Assembly (NCBI GenBank): GCA_017311315.1
Contig: CM029610.1
Coordinates: 5,141,126-5,205,125 of the forward strand
Direction: 5' to 3'
DNA length: 64,000 bases
Source: Dendrocalamus latiflorus
Lineage: Eukaryota; Streptophyta; Magnoliopsida; Poales; Poaceae
Of the stretch, positions 35,836 through 46,983 are shown in pieces. Position numbers and translations under genes: made by a program. The first letter of the stretch is position 1, and every line of letters starts with the position of its first letter. The notes below the pieces were generated by a model. The model saw nothing but the letters and a program-made list of their open reading frames with translations, ran no database searches and was not told where the DNA came from.

Positions 35836-36486
35836 ATGGGCGACACCGGCGCGAACATGGCCCACTGGGCCGGGCTCTACGGCGCCCGCGGCAATGGTGG
35901 CGTGGCGGAGGGCGGCGGCTTGGCGGCCGCGACGGTGTCCAGCCCCACGTCCGGGGGGTCGGGTGGGAGCCCGACACGCCCGGCGGCCCAGCAGCCCGGG
36001 ATCGAGGGGGGCAGGGTCGGGAAGCCGGCGCGGCGGCGGTCCCGCGCGTCGCGCCGCGCGCCCGTCACGCTGCTCAACACCGACACCTCCAACTTCCGCG
36101 CCATGGTGCAGCAGTTCACCGGCATCCCGTCCGGACCCTACGGCCCGGCGGGGGCCGGCCCCGTGATCAGCTTCGGCGCCGGCGGTGACTACGGCGTAGC
36201 CATGCCGGTGCGCCCGTCTCCGACGTCGGCCGTCATGTCGTTCGACCACCTCCACCACCGCCCGGCCGTCACGTCGTCCGTGCAGAGCCAGCTCTTCCGG
36301 CCGCAGCAGCACCAGTACGGCGACGTCGGCTACGGCGGCCTGCACGGCGCCGGCGCCGGCGACATGTTCGTGCACGGGTTCGAGTCCTCGGCGGAGGACA
36401 GGCTTCTGCTGCAGAGCATACAGGCGGCGCAGATGCTGCCCAGGCCGGCTTCCACTAACAACACTAATGGCTACAACTTTGGTTGA
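35836..36486 (+). CDS. VQ-motif protein, 216 aa, single exon
   Basis: The predicted protein has the VQ core FRAMVQQFTGIP at about residues 93-104, preceded by a basic stretch (KPARRRSRASRRAPVTLLNT) typical of the larger VQ proteins. VQ proteins are nuclear cofactors that bind WRKY transcription factors through FxxxVQxxTG and modulate defence and development. Outside the motif the protein is rich in Gly, Ala, Ser and Pro, with no other domain, and ends NGYNFG. Lack of introns is normal for the family. The start was chosen as the first ATG after a TATA box 85 bp upstream. The GC content is very high, as in many grass single-exon genes. The basic segment before the motif recalls the VQ22/JAV1-type group, but the subgroup is not assigned with certainty. 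Confidence 0.92.
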   Translation: MGDTGANMAHWAGLYGARGNGGVAEGGGLAAATVSSPTSGGSGGSPTRPAAQQPGIEGGRVGKPARRRSRASRRAPVTLLNTDTSNFRAMVQQFTGIPSGPYGPAGAGPVISFGAGGDYGVAMPVRPSPTSAVMSFDHLHHRPAVTSSVQSQLFRPQQHQYGDVGYGGLHGAGAGDMFVHGFESSAEDRLLLQSIQAAQMLPRPASTNNTNGYNFG

Positions 36487-37620
36487 TTAATTAGTCACCT
36501 GCAGATTAAGGTAAGCGCCAAGCGTCAAGGTCACTTAATCAGAGAGAGAAATTAAGCCATTAGTTCATCTTGTCTAGATCAAATAGTATAGCATGCACTC
36601 TTGCTTTCTCCTCTGTGATCATGATGATCACGATGATGATGTCGTTGTTAATTTAAGTTTTTTTGTTATTTTTTTTGTCCTTGGAGAGAGATCAAAGGGC
36701 TAATTAAGGTTTAAGGCAGTAATTAGTACGTAGTAGCCACACCGCTTTAGAAGTTTTAGCAAGCTAGATGTGAAATGAAAGGCATGTAAATACTGCTTTC
36801 GGTGTGTAGTGCAACTTGATAGCGAGGAATCTTTCTAGATTGCCTTGTTTCGGAAGCAAAGTTTGAGACCGCTACTACCATCAACCACCAATCAAGTCGC
36901 TGCGCTAATTAAATCACATCTTGTTTTTCTCAAATAAATGTGTTTTTCTTTTGGCCCGCCTCTCCATTTGTTTCGACCAATTTTTTGTTCTCTTATGTAT
37001 TCCATTATATTTGACTTACAGTAACACAAGTCTCCAACTGGTCCGTTCGTATTGGTTTTTTTCTGATAGTTCTTGGTTGTGATTGATAAATAATAGTGGC
37101 TGATGAATAGTAGTGACTGATAGAAACTAGAGTGTTTGAATTGGCTTATTGGCCTTTGGCTTTTTGCTAAGTGTATTGTGTAAGATAAATGGTATAACAA
37201 AAGTCACTATAATATTTGGACCATCATACGACTTACAGAATTATGGCATAATAAAAAACAATATATATTATAATATATGAAAGCGCAAAATAGCGGTTGA
37301 TAGGAGCGGGTTAAAGAAACTAGATCGCTGGTATTAGCTCTGTCTTTTCTAAACAGAAATCATAAACGAAAATCAATAAGAACAAGCGCATACAAAGTAA
37401 TAACAGCATCACCAGTAGTTGTTGAGAATTGCATGTGCCTATAGCTCTATTGCGATATACAACACATGTACAATGTCCAAACGACTCACGGGTCAGTTTC
37501 AACCTCCTCGTCAGCAAGGCATTCAAGACACCACTCAGTTCCTACTCACCCAATACACGATGGTTTTAAATGATGCCCAGTTGAACTGGATTTAATGACT
37601 TACAATTAAATTTTTACTAT
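36487..37620. other. 3' flank of the VQ gene, no further gene
   Basis: Probable 3' untranslated sequence followed by AT-rich intergenic DNA. The stretch near 37050-37200 repeats the words TGATAGAT/TGATGAATAGTAGTGACTGATAG, which looks like a degraded MITE. Confidence 0.35.
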
Positions 37621-37624
37621 AGCT

Positions 37625-37905
37625 AGTTAGGATCACCTTTTTTTTGCTGAAGCTTATGACTTTTGACTGCGGTATGTGGCTTTTGGACTGTTCGTGTGAA
37701 AGATTACAAAGTAATAGAAACTCATGTGCGGTTTTTGCCGATATAAATGAAATCGGTACAGTATGTACTACAATTAACTAGTGGACCCTATCTTAAAAAG
37801 ATACTTCGTTTAAAAGCTAGTTACTATAAAAAAAAGTCAAAAAACAACTTTTAGAAACTAAAAAGCTTCTTTTTAGCTAAAATTTATAATTTTTGGCTAT
37901 AGCTA
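37625..37905. repeat. Dispersed MITE family A, copy 1
   Basis: Contains GCTTATGACTTTTG, AAACTCATGTGCGGTTTT, TACTACAATTAACTAGTGGACCC and TTCGTTTAAAAGCTAGTTAC. Related copies with the same order of words lie at 43180-43425, 52440-52660 (opposite strand) and 54030-54205. The copies are diverged and no target duplications were fixed. Confidence 0.55.
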
Positions 37906-38760
37906 GTGGTCTCTACTCTCCTTTGCATGACGATCTGATGATGCCAAGTCAAAGTCATAACTGTTGTGCTGCCTCCTCTAAACTAACACAACCACAGTTT
38001 GAAAAGTCTTAACACAAACCACACATGGGGTTAGACTTTTCGAAGACTTTGAAAAGTCTAACACAACCATAGTTAGCTTAATCAATCAACTGGGCTAGCT
38101 AGGAGTTAATTAACCGTGCCTCCCTTTTTTGTCTCTTTCCACACACAAACATGAATGTCATTCGTCTTTGTTTCCTTTGATCGATTCGTGGTGTGTTAAG
38201 GTCAAGCATTCTCACGGGGGTAGATTAGTAATAATATGTACCGTTTTAACCTTTTAAGATAGATAATTAGCGTGCATCGTATGTGAGTGCTTAGGTCCCG
38301 CTCATTTCGACTTAACCTTTTGACTTCTGATTTATTTTTCACTATTTTTAAATTTTATCTTTTTCTATTTTTTTGGCTTTTTAAAGTTTTTTTGCCGGTT
38401 CTTTTTTCTCGTATTTGTTTGCATTGTCCGTGATGGGCTAATATATTTTTTCTATTTTTAAATTTTTTAATTTAGCTACCAAATAAGTCATAATTAATTA
38501 CAGTATAATTTCAATCGATTATAATATAATTTTAGTCCTAAATCAGTTTATTTTAGCCTACCTGAGCCACATCTTAATCAGCTGGGCGGGCTTTGCTTGT
38601 GGAGGGTGGGGTCTGACGTGTCGTTGAAGCTCCACGTGTGGTTGTTGGCTAGCTATCTTTCCTGGAAAGAGATGGATGATGCGGTAACTTCCAACATGTT
38701 TTGTCGCGGATGAACTACTTGTCTCCGCCTAATTAAGATAGCGTCGGCCGTTTCCACTGA

Positions 38761-39595
38761 GGGCATCTTCAATGATTCTAGTTAGCAACTAAAAAATTTC
38801 CATATCATTTATATAGTACACACTAAAAACTAGCATTCTAAAAAGAACTATCTATAAGGCCAGTCTCAGTGGTGGGTTTCATTTCCCAGTTTCCAAGACT
38901 GCCATGTCAGCTTTGCAGGCTTGGATTGAGAAATGAAACTGGATCTCTCAGTGGGGGGTTTCATTTCACTGTTTCATAGACAAGCTGCAGCAATTAACGT
39001 ATGCATGATGTTGTGATCCTATGTGCCATGTAAACTATGTAGCCGTTTGAAAATATATGTAAACTAAACATAGTCACTTTGGTAACTACAATATATCTCA
39101 TGCCGACAAATAATCATGGTCAAATAAAATATATTAATTAATCCAATATTCATGAGTACATTCGCATATATATGAATGCACAGCAGATCCTCGGGAGCGC
39201 CTGAGAACGAAACGACCTGGTCTCAGTGGGGGTTTCACTGGGTTTCATCGTGTTGGTAACCGGGACGGATGGGTTTCATCCTGATGAAACTCTGTTGCTC
39301 TCTCTCCTCATAAATTTCTTGCCAACTCAGCAAATTTGCTGATGTGTCACTGCATTAAATGAGAATGAAACTCTTTTGAAACCCCCATTGAGACTGGCCT
39401 AAGGATAGCTATTTGATGCTTACATGCACACACAGAAAAGGACTATCATTTATAGAGGCTGCCTCGTTTTGCGTTATAGACTAGTGCTTAAGGAAGAGCT
39501 GGTTCGATTTTTTTCATACTCTCTTTCCTCTACATAAGATATATGCTGATGTGTACATATATATAGTTAACTGATTTAGATCATTAGAGATGCCC
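38761..39595. mobile_element. Outer MITE interrupted by a second MITE
   Basis: Left end GGGCATCTTCAATGATTCTA and complement of the right end GGGCATCTCTAATGATCTAA are matching inverted termini. TGA flanks both sides (38758-38760 and 39596-39598). Its interior is split by the 38858-39399 element. Without that insertion it would be about 290 bp. Confidence 0.7.
38858..39399. mobile_element. Inner Tourist-like MITE, 542 bp
   Basis: Inverted termini are GGCCAGTCTCAGTGGTGGGT and, as complement of the right end, GGCCAGTCTCAATGGGGGTT, with TAA on both sides (38855-38857 and 39400-39402). The interior repeats the terminal words near 38945 and 39222 (CTCAGTGGGGGTTTCA), so it may be a composite of more than one copy. 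Confidence 0.8.
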
Positions 39596-39780
39596 TGAGA
39601 GGGAGATGCGTATACATCCATCCTAATTCGTGCACAGTACAAAACACACAACGACGCTACAAGCTCACGTACTTGACTAGTCTTAATTAGTACATGGCGG
39701 TAGTCTATTTGTTGTGCCGTACTGCCGTGATGACCTGCACTGTATAACAGTTACAGTAAGACTTTGCGGTTATGACTCTG

Positions 39781-41081
39781 CAAAAATGTGCTTTCAGCTA
39801 ATTACTGTATCGAAAATAAGAAAATATAAGCGTTTTTTATGTAGTGCTTATTTGGACTTATAAGTTTAGTCTTTTGACTTTTTTTTTACTATAGCGATTG
39901 AAAATATACTATACTTTCTGATAGCATTTTTAGCATAATAAAATTTAAAAATTTATATCATTACAGGCAATGAAAAGAAATAAAAAAAAGATCAAAAAGC
40001 CTAAATAACAATATTAAAAAGATAGAAGTCAGAAAGAAGCTCTCGTTAGAGCAAAACCTTAGAAGACCGTGCAATAGTCTTTCAATAAAAAAAAAGAAAA
40101 AACCCTGCAATACCAAACAGTTACAAGACTATTCGTAAAACTGGCCTTCTTCTAGAAAAGCTTCTTGTACCGGATGGAATTGGGGTAAAGCTATTCACTG
40201 AAGTCACCATGACCTATTTGGTGTAGGCTTCACCTCAATATACCTAGAAGCTAAAGGTAGGGCCAAAATGGCACAAAAAACAGTAGGTTCTCTGTCCAGC
40301 CTATTGCGAAGTAGCCCACTCACGGAAACAAGCTAGAAGCGACGAGTGGACGCCAAGCGATCGAAGCCGCCGATTGCCAAACTGATTAGGGTTTGCTTTG
40401 CCATGTTCGATGTAAGCCAAGATTAGAAAACATACTAGATTGATTTTACAGTGATTTTGGTATTAGTGGAAGAGAGGCAAGCAAACATGCTTTCATGTAT
40501 CTAGGCATCGCCGAGCCGATTAGCAAAATGTGCTTTCGGCTAATTACTGTATCGAAAATAAGAAAATATAAGCATTTTTTAGTAGTACTTATTTGGGCTT
40601 ATAAGTTTAGACTTTTATCTTTTTTTTGTACTGTAGCGACTGAAAATATATTATATCTTCTGTTAGCATTTTTAGTGTAATAAAATTTTAAAAAATTATA
40701 TCATTACAGACAATACAAAGGAATAAAGAAAAAAGCTAAAAAGTCTAAAAAATATAATTAAAAAGATAGGAGTCAGACATAGAAACTCGTTGGAGGAGAA
40801 CCTTAGAAGACCGTACAATAGTCTTTCACTAAAAGAAAGAAAAGACCCAGCAATGCCAAACAGGTACAAGACTATTAGTAAAACTCGCCTTCTTCTAGAA
40901 AAGCTCCTTGTACCAGATGGAATTGGGTTAAAGCTATTCACTGAAGTCACCATGACCTATTTGGTGTAGGCTTCACCTTCAATCTACCTAGAAGCTAAAG
41001 GTAGGGCCAATGCACAAAAAACAGTAGGTTCTCTGTCCAGCCTATGGCGAAGTAGCCCACTCACCGAAAGAAGCTAGAAGC
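39781..41081. repeat. Two-copy direct repeat of about 560 bp
   Basis: Copies at 39781-40340 and 40523-41081 share their whole length, from AAAATGTGCTTTC to AAGCTAGAAGC, with scattered substitutions and short indels. 182 bp of other sequence lies between. That spacer contains GTGGAAGAGAGGCAAGC and CATGTATCTAGGCA, both found again at 44757-44815. The unit holds a MITE-like AT-rich half and a more complex half. No reading frame of note. Confidence 0.8.
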
Positions 41082-43178
41082 TGCCCGGGGAGTTTTTTTA
41101 AGGTCCAACTGCAACTCTAGATCCTAGTCTTAGCGCGGTTTTCAATCATAAACTCTGAAACTGTTTGAATCGAGACCTTGAAACAAAACTATTCACTTTA
41201 TCTCCTGTACACAGTCCAAGGTGATTTTCCGTCTATATGGAACTGACATGCATAAGTATAACTGATTTGGCATCCATCTCACATGTTCTTCTTCCTCATC
41301 TCTCCCTCTCTCTCTCCCCCTCTTGTCGAGATGGCCATGCTGTTGGGGAAATGACGATAGAGTGCTTTCCGAGGGAGGAGGATTTTTCTGGTGGTTGTAG
41401 GCATCACTGCTCGGGTTAATATGAATCGGCCAGAATGCCACCGTCATTCTTTGCTCTGGCACACGCATGTTGCCGCCATTCCCAGCGAGCTTTCAAACTT
41501 CTAGCCATGTTACAATGCGCCATATACCTCATTGATCAAAACCAACACCTTGATTGCTAGTTTCCTTCAGCAAATCATCAAATCCGCCATCGTCTTCCCC
41601 AACTTCGATTGCCACCGTCACCCCCTCTTTTCGGTGAGCCTCAACCTTGGCCATGGTCATTATTAGCATTCCCTCACCTCCCCTGAGTCTACTCCTCACT
41701 CAATTTCAGTTGTGACTCACTGAGAGGAGCTATCATCGTGCACCTCCCTTACCGCCGCCACTGTCCATCATCACCACACCACTCTCGACCACCTCAGCCA
41801 CTATCGATAGCACTGGTGAGCTCCCTGTACCCTATAGATGCCCTTGGGCACCTTAGTTATGAAGCTCATCTCCGGTTATCGTGTCACTACCTGTGGCCAC
41901 TCATGGTGCCGCCACATTTGCACGTTGCCAGCTTATCTCCGATGACCAATGGTCTCGTGCCCACTCCTATAGCATCGTACCGACCTCCTTACAATGTTCC
42001 AATGCCCCAATTTTGTTTTATTTCCCTTTTGCACCGATGTCGTTACACAGCCGAAGCTACCTCACTGCTCAACGCTGCCATTTCGCTGCCTGCATCCACC
42101 TCTCCAACCGTCATCACCACCAATGGACTCGCCTTAGACCCCTAAACCCGTTTTCAGAACATGCCTATGCCCCTCCACCTTCCCATCACCATCGGCGAGC
42201 TCGCCTTTGAGCTCAGCCATGGCCGCCTCCACTCCCTCTCTATTTTCTCTCTCACATAGTGGGCTCCACCGAATAGATTAAGGCTAATATTGGGTGGTGA
42301 CAAGGCATTGACGCGTACTAGTTCGACTGCTGGCATCCATGTGGAGGACTAGTCTGTGGAAAACCACTCTGGTTTGGGTCAAGGAGGTAAAGTAAACGGT
42401 TTCGTGAGTTCAAGGTCCTGATTCGAATGGTCTCATTAGAATTAAGAGTTAAAAAATAAACTAAGACTAGAGTTTAGGGTAGAAAAGTGGATCCTCTTTT
42501 ACTTTAGCTTTTTTTTTAAGGCAAAACTTTAGCTATTGGGGGAGTAGCTTATGTGGCTTATCAACGTTTTTGCATTTCACCTCTATTTAAAAGAACCAAA
42601 TGGCTCTTTGACATTCTAATTTCTACCAGAAGCTAGCCTTCCTTCTTCACCACCATAAGCCCCAAAAAGCTAGCTTACGACTGATGGCTTTTGGATCTCA
42701 CGTTAACGTTTGTGCGAATCAACCAAATATCGATAATCTGCTTCAAAAAGACTGTCCTGATAAACTGATTCAAAACGGCAGCGAAGAAACCATCATATTT
42801 GTTTGTTCATAGAAAATCATAAGCTATAAGCTGAAAAAAATGTGACCATAGCTTACATTTTTATTGGCAACATTGAGATGATGGTATGATCGATAAAATC
42901 ACCATTGCTGCATGCTGACTAGTCTTGGAAGAACAACGCCGGAAGCTCACTGCATTTGTAGTCAATCATCAAAATCAAATGCCCATAGTGTCATCCTGGT
43001 GGAAGTTAACTTTCCTAACCCTACTAGGGGCACACTGCTTTGAGATTCGGTTAAGGAATTTCCATGGGCTTTTCTAGGTCCATAAGCACTTCCCACACAA
43101 ATCGGTTTCCTTGCACGCCCAGGCCTGCAACGGTGACGGGCTAGCAAAGAACCTTTCGCAGCCCAGCCCATCCAAAAA
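41082..43178. other. Intergenic, no recognised gene
   Basis: 41730-42210 has open frames rich in His, Pro and Ser with CACCATCAC-type words, but no protein family was recognised and no splice-supported gene could be built. The remainder is AT-rich. Confidence 0.35.
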
Positions 43179-43179
43179 G

Positions 43180-43425
43180 GGCCTGTTTTTTTAGTTGAGG
43201 CTTATGGCTTTTAAATGTGGTTTGTGACTTTTAGATAGTTCATGCGAGAGATTACAGAGTAACAGAAACTCACACGCGGGTTTTACCGGTATAAATAAAG
43301 TCGGTACAGTTATATACTACAATTAACTAGTAGACCCCTTCTTGATAAGACACTTCGTTTTGAAAACTAGTTACCGTAGAAAAGTCCGAAGCAAAAATCA
43401 AAAGCTAAAAAAGGACAGAGCCAAA
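43180..43425. repeat. Dispersed MITE family A, copy 2
   Basis: Contains GGCTTATGGCTTTTAAATG, CAGAAACTCACACGCGGGTTT, ACTACAATTAACTAGTAGACCC and CACTTCGTTTTGAAAACTAG. Partial inverted ends GGCCTGTTTTTTTAG and GGCTCTGTCCTTTTTTAG suggest a short terminal-inverted-repeat element. Confidence 0.6.
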
Positions 43426-44027
43426 GAAGGATAATACGACCACTCTCATAGCTCGGCTGAGCTGAATATTCAGAACTAACGCAGTAGATTATTAGATTTA
43501 TTTTACTTGTCGTTTTGAATATCAATGTAATCTTCAATACACCAACTTGACAATTATTTTTTTAATTATGTATTCAAAAATTATTAAAAAAATATAACGA
43601 TATACAAGTACTTTTGATGACAATAATTTTTATGTAACAGTTTTACGTATATTTGTGTCTAAAGTTTTGAAAGTTTGACCGGACGTGTTCTAAAATGACA
43701 AGTAGAGAAAAGAGATTGTTAGGTTTTTTTTAATCTAGCGTGGATTTTGAGATTTAAGAAATGATTTTTGTTTTTCAGAATCACAGCCTGGGCAAGTCAC
43801 TAGGAGAAGAAGTGCAAGCGTGCGACTGCTGGAAATTGGAAGCTACGAGTGCTTCTACTTGTTATCGCATAATCGTCGGTTAGACCATGTCGAAAAGCGC
43901 TTACTGCAATAATCTCTTTGTAATCCATGTTGTAAACTTAAATTAAGAAATTGAAACTCCGTTGTCACATTTAAATAATTACAAGTCTTTTTACCATCCT
44001 TAGAAGGTACCACCAGATACTAAGGCT

Positions 44028-44200
44028 GTGTTTGGTTTAGGGACAAGGTGGGATGGGATGGTCCTGTCCCTGGTTTTGGGATGGGATGATCCCATTTTTT
44101 GTTTGGTTGGAGGGATAGAGTCATCCCTGTTTTTTGTTTGGTTGGAAGGATAAAGTGGGATGGAATGGTCCCATCCTTTGTTTGGTTGGAAGGATGAATG
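44028..44200. repeat. TTTGTTTGGTTGGA repeat, one-ended MITE
   Basis: About three imperfect units contain TTTGTTTGGTTGGAAGGAT with GGGATGGAATGGTCCCATCC-type words. It begins with GGCTGTGTTTGGTTTAGG, a common MITE end, but no second end was found. Confidence 0.5.
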
Positions 44201-44500
44201 TGGGATATGTGTGTATGATTACTCTCCTATCAAGCAAGGTAAGGTTACCTACTCCTCCTACCATACTTCCTATTATTGATATGTTCATGCAGCATTCAAC
44301 TTGCAGCAAAGCTAGAATAACATTTTTGCGTTATTATTCTGGAGGAATACATAAGGAGAAAAGGAATGCTAATGTTACATGGAAAATTCGAGGAAAAGAA
44401 CGGCTGGTTTTATTTTCCACCTAGGCCCGAAAATGTGCAACACTTGCATCAGTGAGTCCAAAGTTACTTGAACCAAAAAATACTTCAAACCAAAAGATAC

Positions 44501-44661
44501 CTGTTGTGGGGAGACTTCGGCATTTTTTTTTGCTGGGCCTCCACTGTGCAGAAGTATGAATATAAGACCATTCCAACTACTGCAATTAGGATGCCAAGTA
44601 TGTTTCTCCAGCGAAATGGGTCATGAAGCAGAACATAACCAAAGGTCAGAACTAAACATGG
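44501..44661 (-). pseudogene. Fragment of a nucleotide-sugar transporter gene (DMT/TPT family)
   Basis: On the minus strand the frame reads LTFGYVLLHDPFRWRNILGI followed by LIAVVGMVLYSYFCTVEAQQ. This is the last transmembrane region and tail of plant UDP-xylose/nucleotide-sugar transporters of the drug/metabolite superfamily. It ends at a plausible splice donor (CAACAG followed by GTATCT). A run of nine T (A on the coding strand) at 44523-44531 throws the expected tail frame off. No other exon was recognised on either side, so this is a captured or decayed piece and not a gene. Which member of the family it derives from cannot be told from 40 residues. Confidence 0.7.
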
Positions 44662-44949
44662 TCAGAACTAATCGGATCTATCCGTTGATTTAGCATGGGC
44701 AAGATTGGTATTTTTCTTGATTTTGATCTACGAGTGCTTCTACTTGTTATCGCATAGTGGAAGAGAGGCAAGCGGAAGAGAGGCAAGCAAACATGCGTTC
44801 ATGTATCTAGGCAGCCGATTAGCTTTGATAGTAGGGAAAATTGCAGGCGCTCCTTGATCCTTTGTTAGTAGCTTCTGGTATTCAAATGACAAGGTTTGGA
44901 GTGATTCGATGTGGATTTTGCAAGAGGAGATGCAAATCGAGCTACTTAG

Positions 44950-45180
44950 GCTGTGCTCGGTTGGACTGAATTTTTATGATTTATGACTAGATTTTTAGCT
45001 GACTGAAATTACACTGTAGTTGATGGTAGTTTACTTGGCATAATTAAATTAAAAAATTAAAAAAAAGAAAAAATGAGTTACCTAGCACGTATAATGCAAA
45101 CAAATATAAAAAAAGAATCGACAAAAATCCTAAAAAATATCCACAAAGTTAGAAAAAACGAAATTTAGAAATAATGAAAA
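44950..45180. repeat. AT-rich MITE-like family B member
   Basis: Shares the general order of words (GACTGAATTTTTATGATTTATGAC, ATTACACTGTAG, GGCATAATTAAATTAAAAAATTA) with diverged stretches at 38290-38560, inside the 39781-41081 repeats, and at 46425-46672. Boundaries are approximate. Confidence 0.4.
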
Positions 45181-45225
45181 ATAAGCTAGAATCTAGAAAC
45201 CCAAATCTAAACTACTGGGACCATA

Positions 45226-45974
45226 GGGCCTGTTTGGGAGAGCTCCACCAGCTCCAGATTCACGAAAAACAGATCCGGATCCACTTTTCCAAGCCAAACA
45301 CCTCCAGCTCCAGCAGCTCCACTGTGGATCTGCTCCACCAAAACCATGGATCTGGCTCCAGATCCACCAAATCCATGGAGCACCTCAAGGGGTGCTCCAC
45401 CAAACTCAAGTTGGTGGAGTTGGGGAAAATTACCTACCATGCCACTGATTACACACAAGAAACGGTTCGATCTTTTATTTCCCTCCTCCCGTCGCTGCGC
45501 CCGTCCTCTCAGCGCGCCGTCTCCACCCCCTCCACCGCCCAGCCGCGCGCCGTGCTCCGCCTCCTCCTCTGCCGCGCCGCCTCCTCCCGGGCCGGCGCCG
45601 CCTCCCCCGCGTCTGCCTCCCCCGCCTCCTCCCGCGCCGGCGCCGCCTCCCCAGCCGCCGCTCCGCCTCCTCCTCTGCCGCGTGCCGTGCCCGCCCACGG
45701 CCAGCCGCCGCGCCGCCCCCGGTCGGCCGCGCCCGCCCCCCAGCCGCCGCTCCGCCTCCTCCTCTGCGCGCGTGCATCTCAGCGGGAGGAAGAAGAATGG
45801 AGCTCTCCACTGACGCGTGGGGCCCAGGTGGAAGTGAGATAGAGAGAGAGGTGGAGCTGTACCAAACACTTTGACGAATCCCAGATCCACGGTGGAGCTG
45901 CTCCACGGTGGATCCAGGTGAATCTAGTGGATCTAGGTGGATCTAAAGCTGGTGGAGCTCTCCCAAACAGGCCC
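45226..45974. mobile_element. Terminal-inverted-repeat element with GC-rich core, 749 bp
   Basis: The ends are perfect inverted repeats starting GGGCCTGTTTGGGAGAGCTC, continuing with CACCAGCT; the left end adds CCAGATTC. ATA flanks both sides (45223-45225 and 45975-45977). Inner segments again carry GGAGCTGCTCCAC and GGATCTGG words in inverted order. The core (45480-45780) is a GC-rich array of CCGCCTCCTCC words, open in several frames on both strands, so its long Ala/Pro/Arg ORFs are not regarded as genes. Confidence 0.8.
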
Positions 45975-45977
45975 ATA

Positions 45978-46983
45978 GTCTGTAGCGAAGATCACAGACA
46001 TGTTTGGGTCGAGAACCTGAGCCGTGAAGATTTCACGTACCAATGAAATGCAGAATGATTACTCCTACCATTGACCACTGCAGTAAGTTGGCACCGGCCA
46101 GAATTACACCAAGGTATTATGGCATCTCAACCGTTAGATTGTCTGCCATTGGATGGTGTAGAAAGTTTCCAAGGACCGTACGTAAAAACCACTAATTAGA
46201 AAATAGCATCGCCTGATAGTGAAAGGCTGCCCCTCTCTTTATAAACACGTGTCAGGTTGGATATATACGTGTTCACGTGATAAAAATCCTGACCACTATT
46301 TTTTTATCATAATATGTTAGGAAAAACAACAAAAACTACATTTGTCATGCATGATTCTTATTAATGTTTTTTTAAATGAATGTGGTAGTATCATCTTCTT
46401 CCGGCCAACAATATTTGAAAAAAAACCAATTTCATGAGGCCCAAGCTTATTTTTAGCTTCTAACTTCTTAATTTTATTTTTTAACTGATTTTTTGCTATT
46501 TTTTAGGTTTTTTTGTTATTTTCTTGCATTGTCAAAGATGATATATCTTTTTTCTTTTTTAAATTTAATTACAGAAAAATTTGTAGCAGGTACAATATAA
46601 AATAAACTCAAAACAGCACAAAACAATACTAAAAAAAAGCTAAAAGCCATAAGCTTTGAATCCAAATGAGCAGAGCCGACGGTTTGTTATCCGAAAACAA
46701 CATACATTAATGCCGCAAACGAATTTCCGATAGTCCGCAAAATTCACCCGTCGTCTCATCATGCACCGCGTCCCCTCCGGCCTTTGCCGACGAAGACGTA
46801 ACCGGGCCCACCGGTCATCGTCACACATCCGGGCCCACTTGACAGAGACACGGAGCGAGGCCGGAAACCACACCTCGTGTGTTCCTTCCCTAGAGCTAGA
46901 GGCTTCCGACTTCCACGCGGTCCTCCGCTTTCCCTTGCCTCTCCCTTCGCTTCCACCCCCACCCCCCACCTCCGCCTCCTCAC
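45978..46983. other. Flank and promoter region of the cytidylyltransferase gene
   Basis: 46425-46672 is a MITE-like AT-rich segment. From about 46740 the sequence becomes GC- and pyrimidine-rich (CTCCGCTTTCCCTTGCCTCTCC), a grass-type promoter and 5' leader. No clear TATA box was found. Confidence 0.4.

Noticed and set aside
35620..36375. 251-codon minus-strand frame over the VQ gene
   Set aside because: It is the antisense shadow of a very GC-rich single-exon gene. The plus strand has the VQ motif, a TATA box and a sensible start.
41738..42210. His/Pro/Ser-rich frames at 41.7-42.2 kb
   Set aside because: Overlapping frames of similar quality and no splice-supported extension or known domain.
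45207..45906. Long Ala/Pro/Gly frames on both strands at 45.2-45.9 kb
   Set aside because: They fall inside a 749-bp element with perfect inverted ends, have no domain and are open in several frames on both strands through composition alone.
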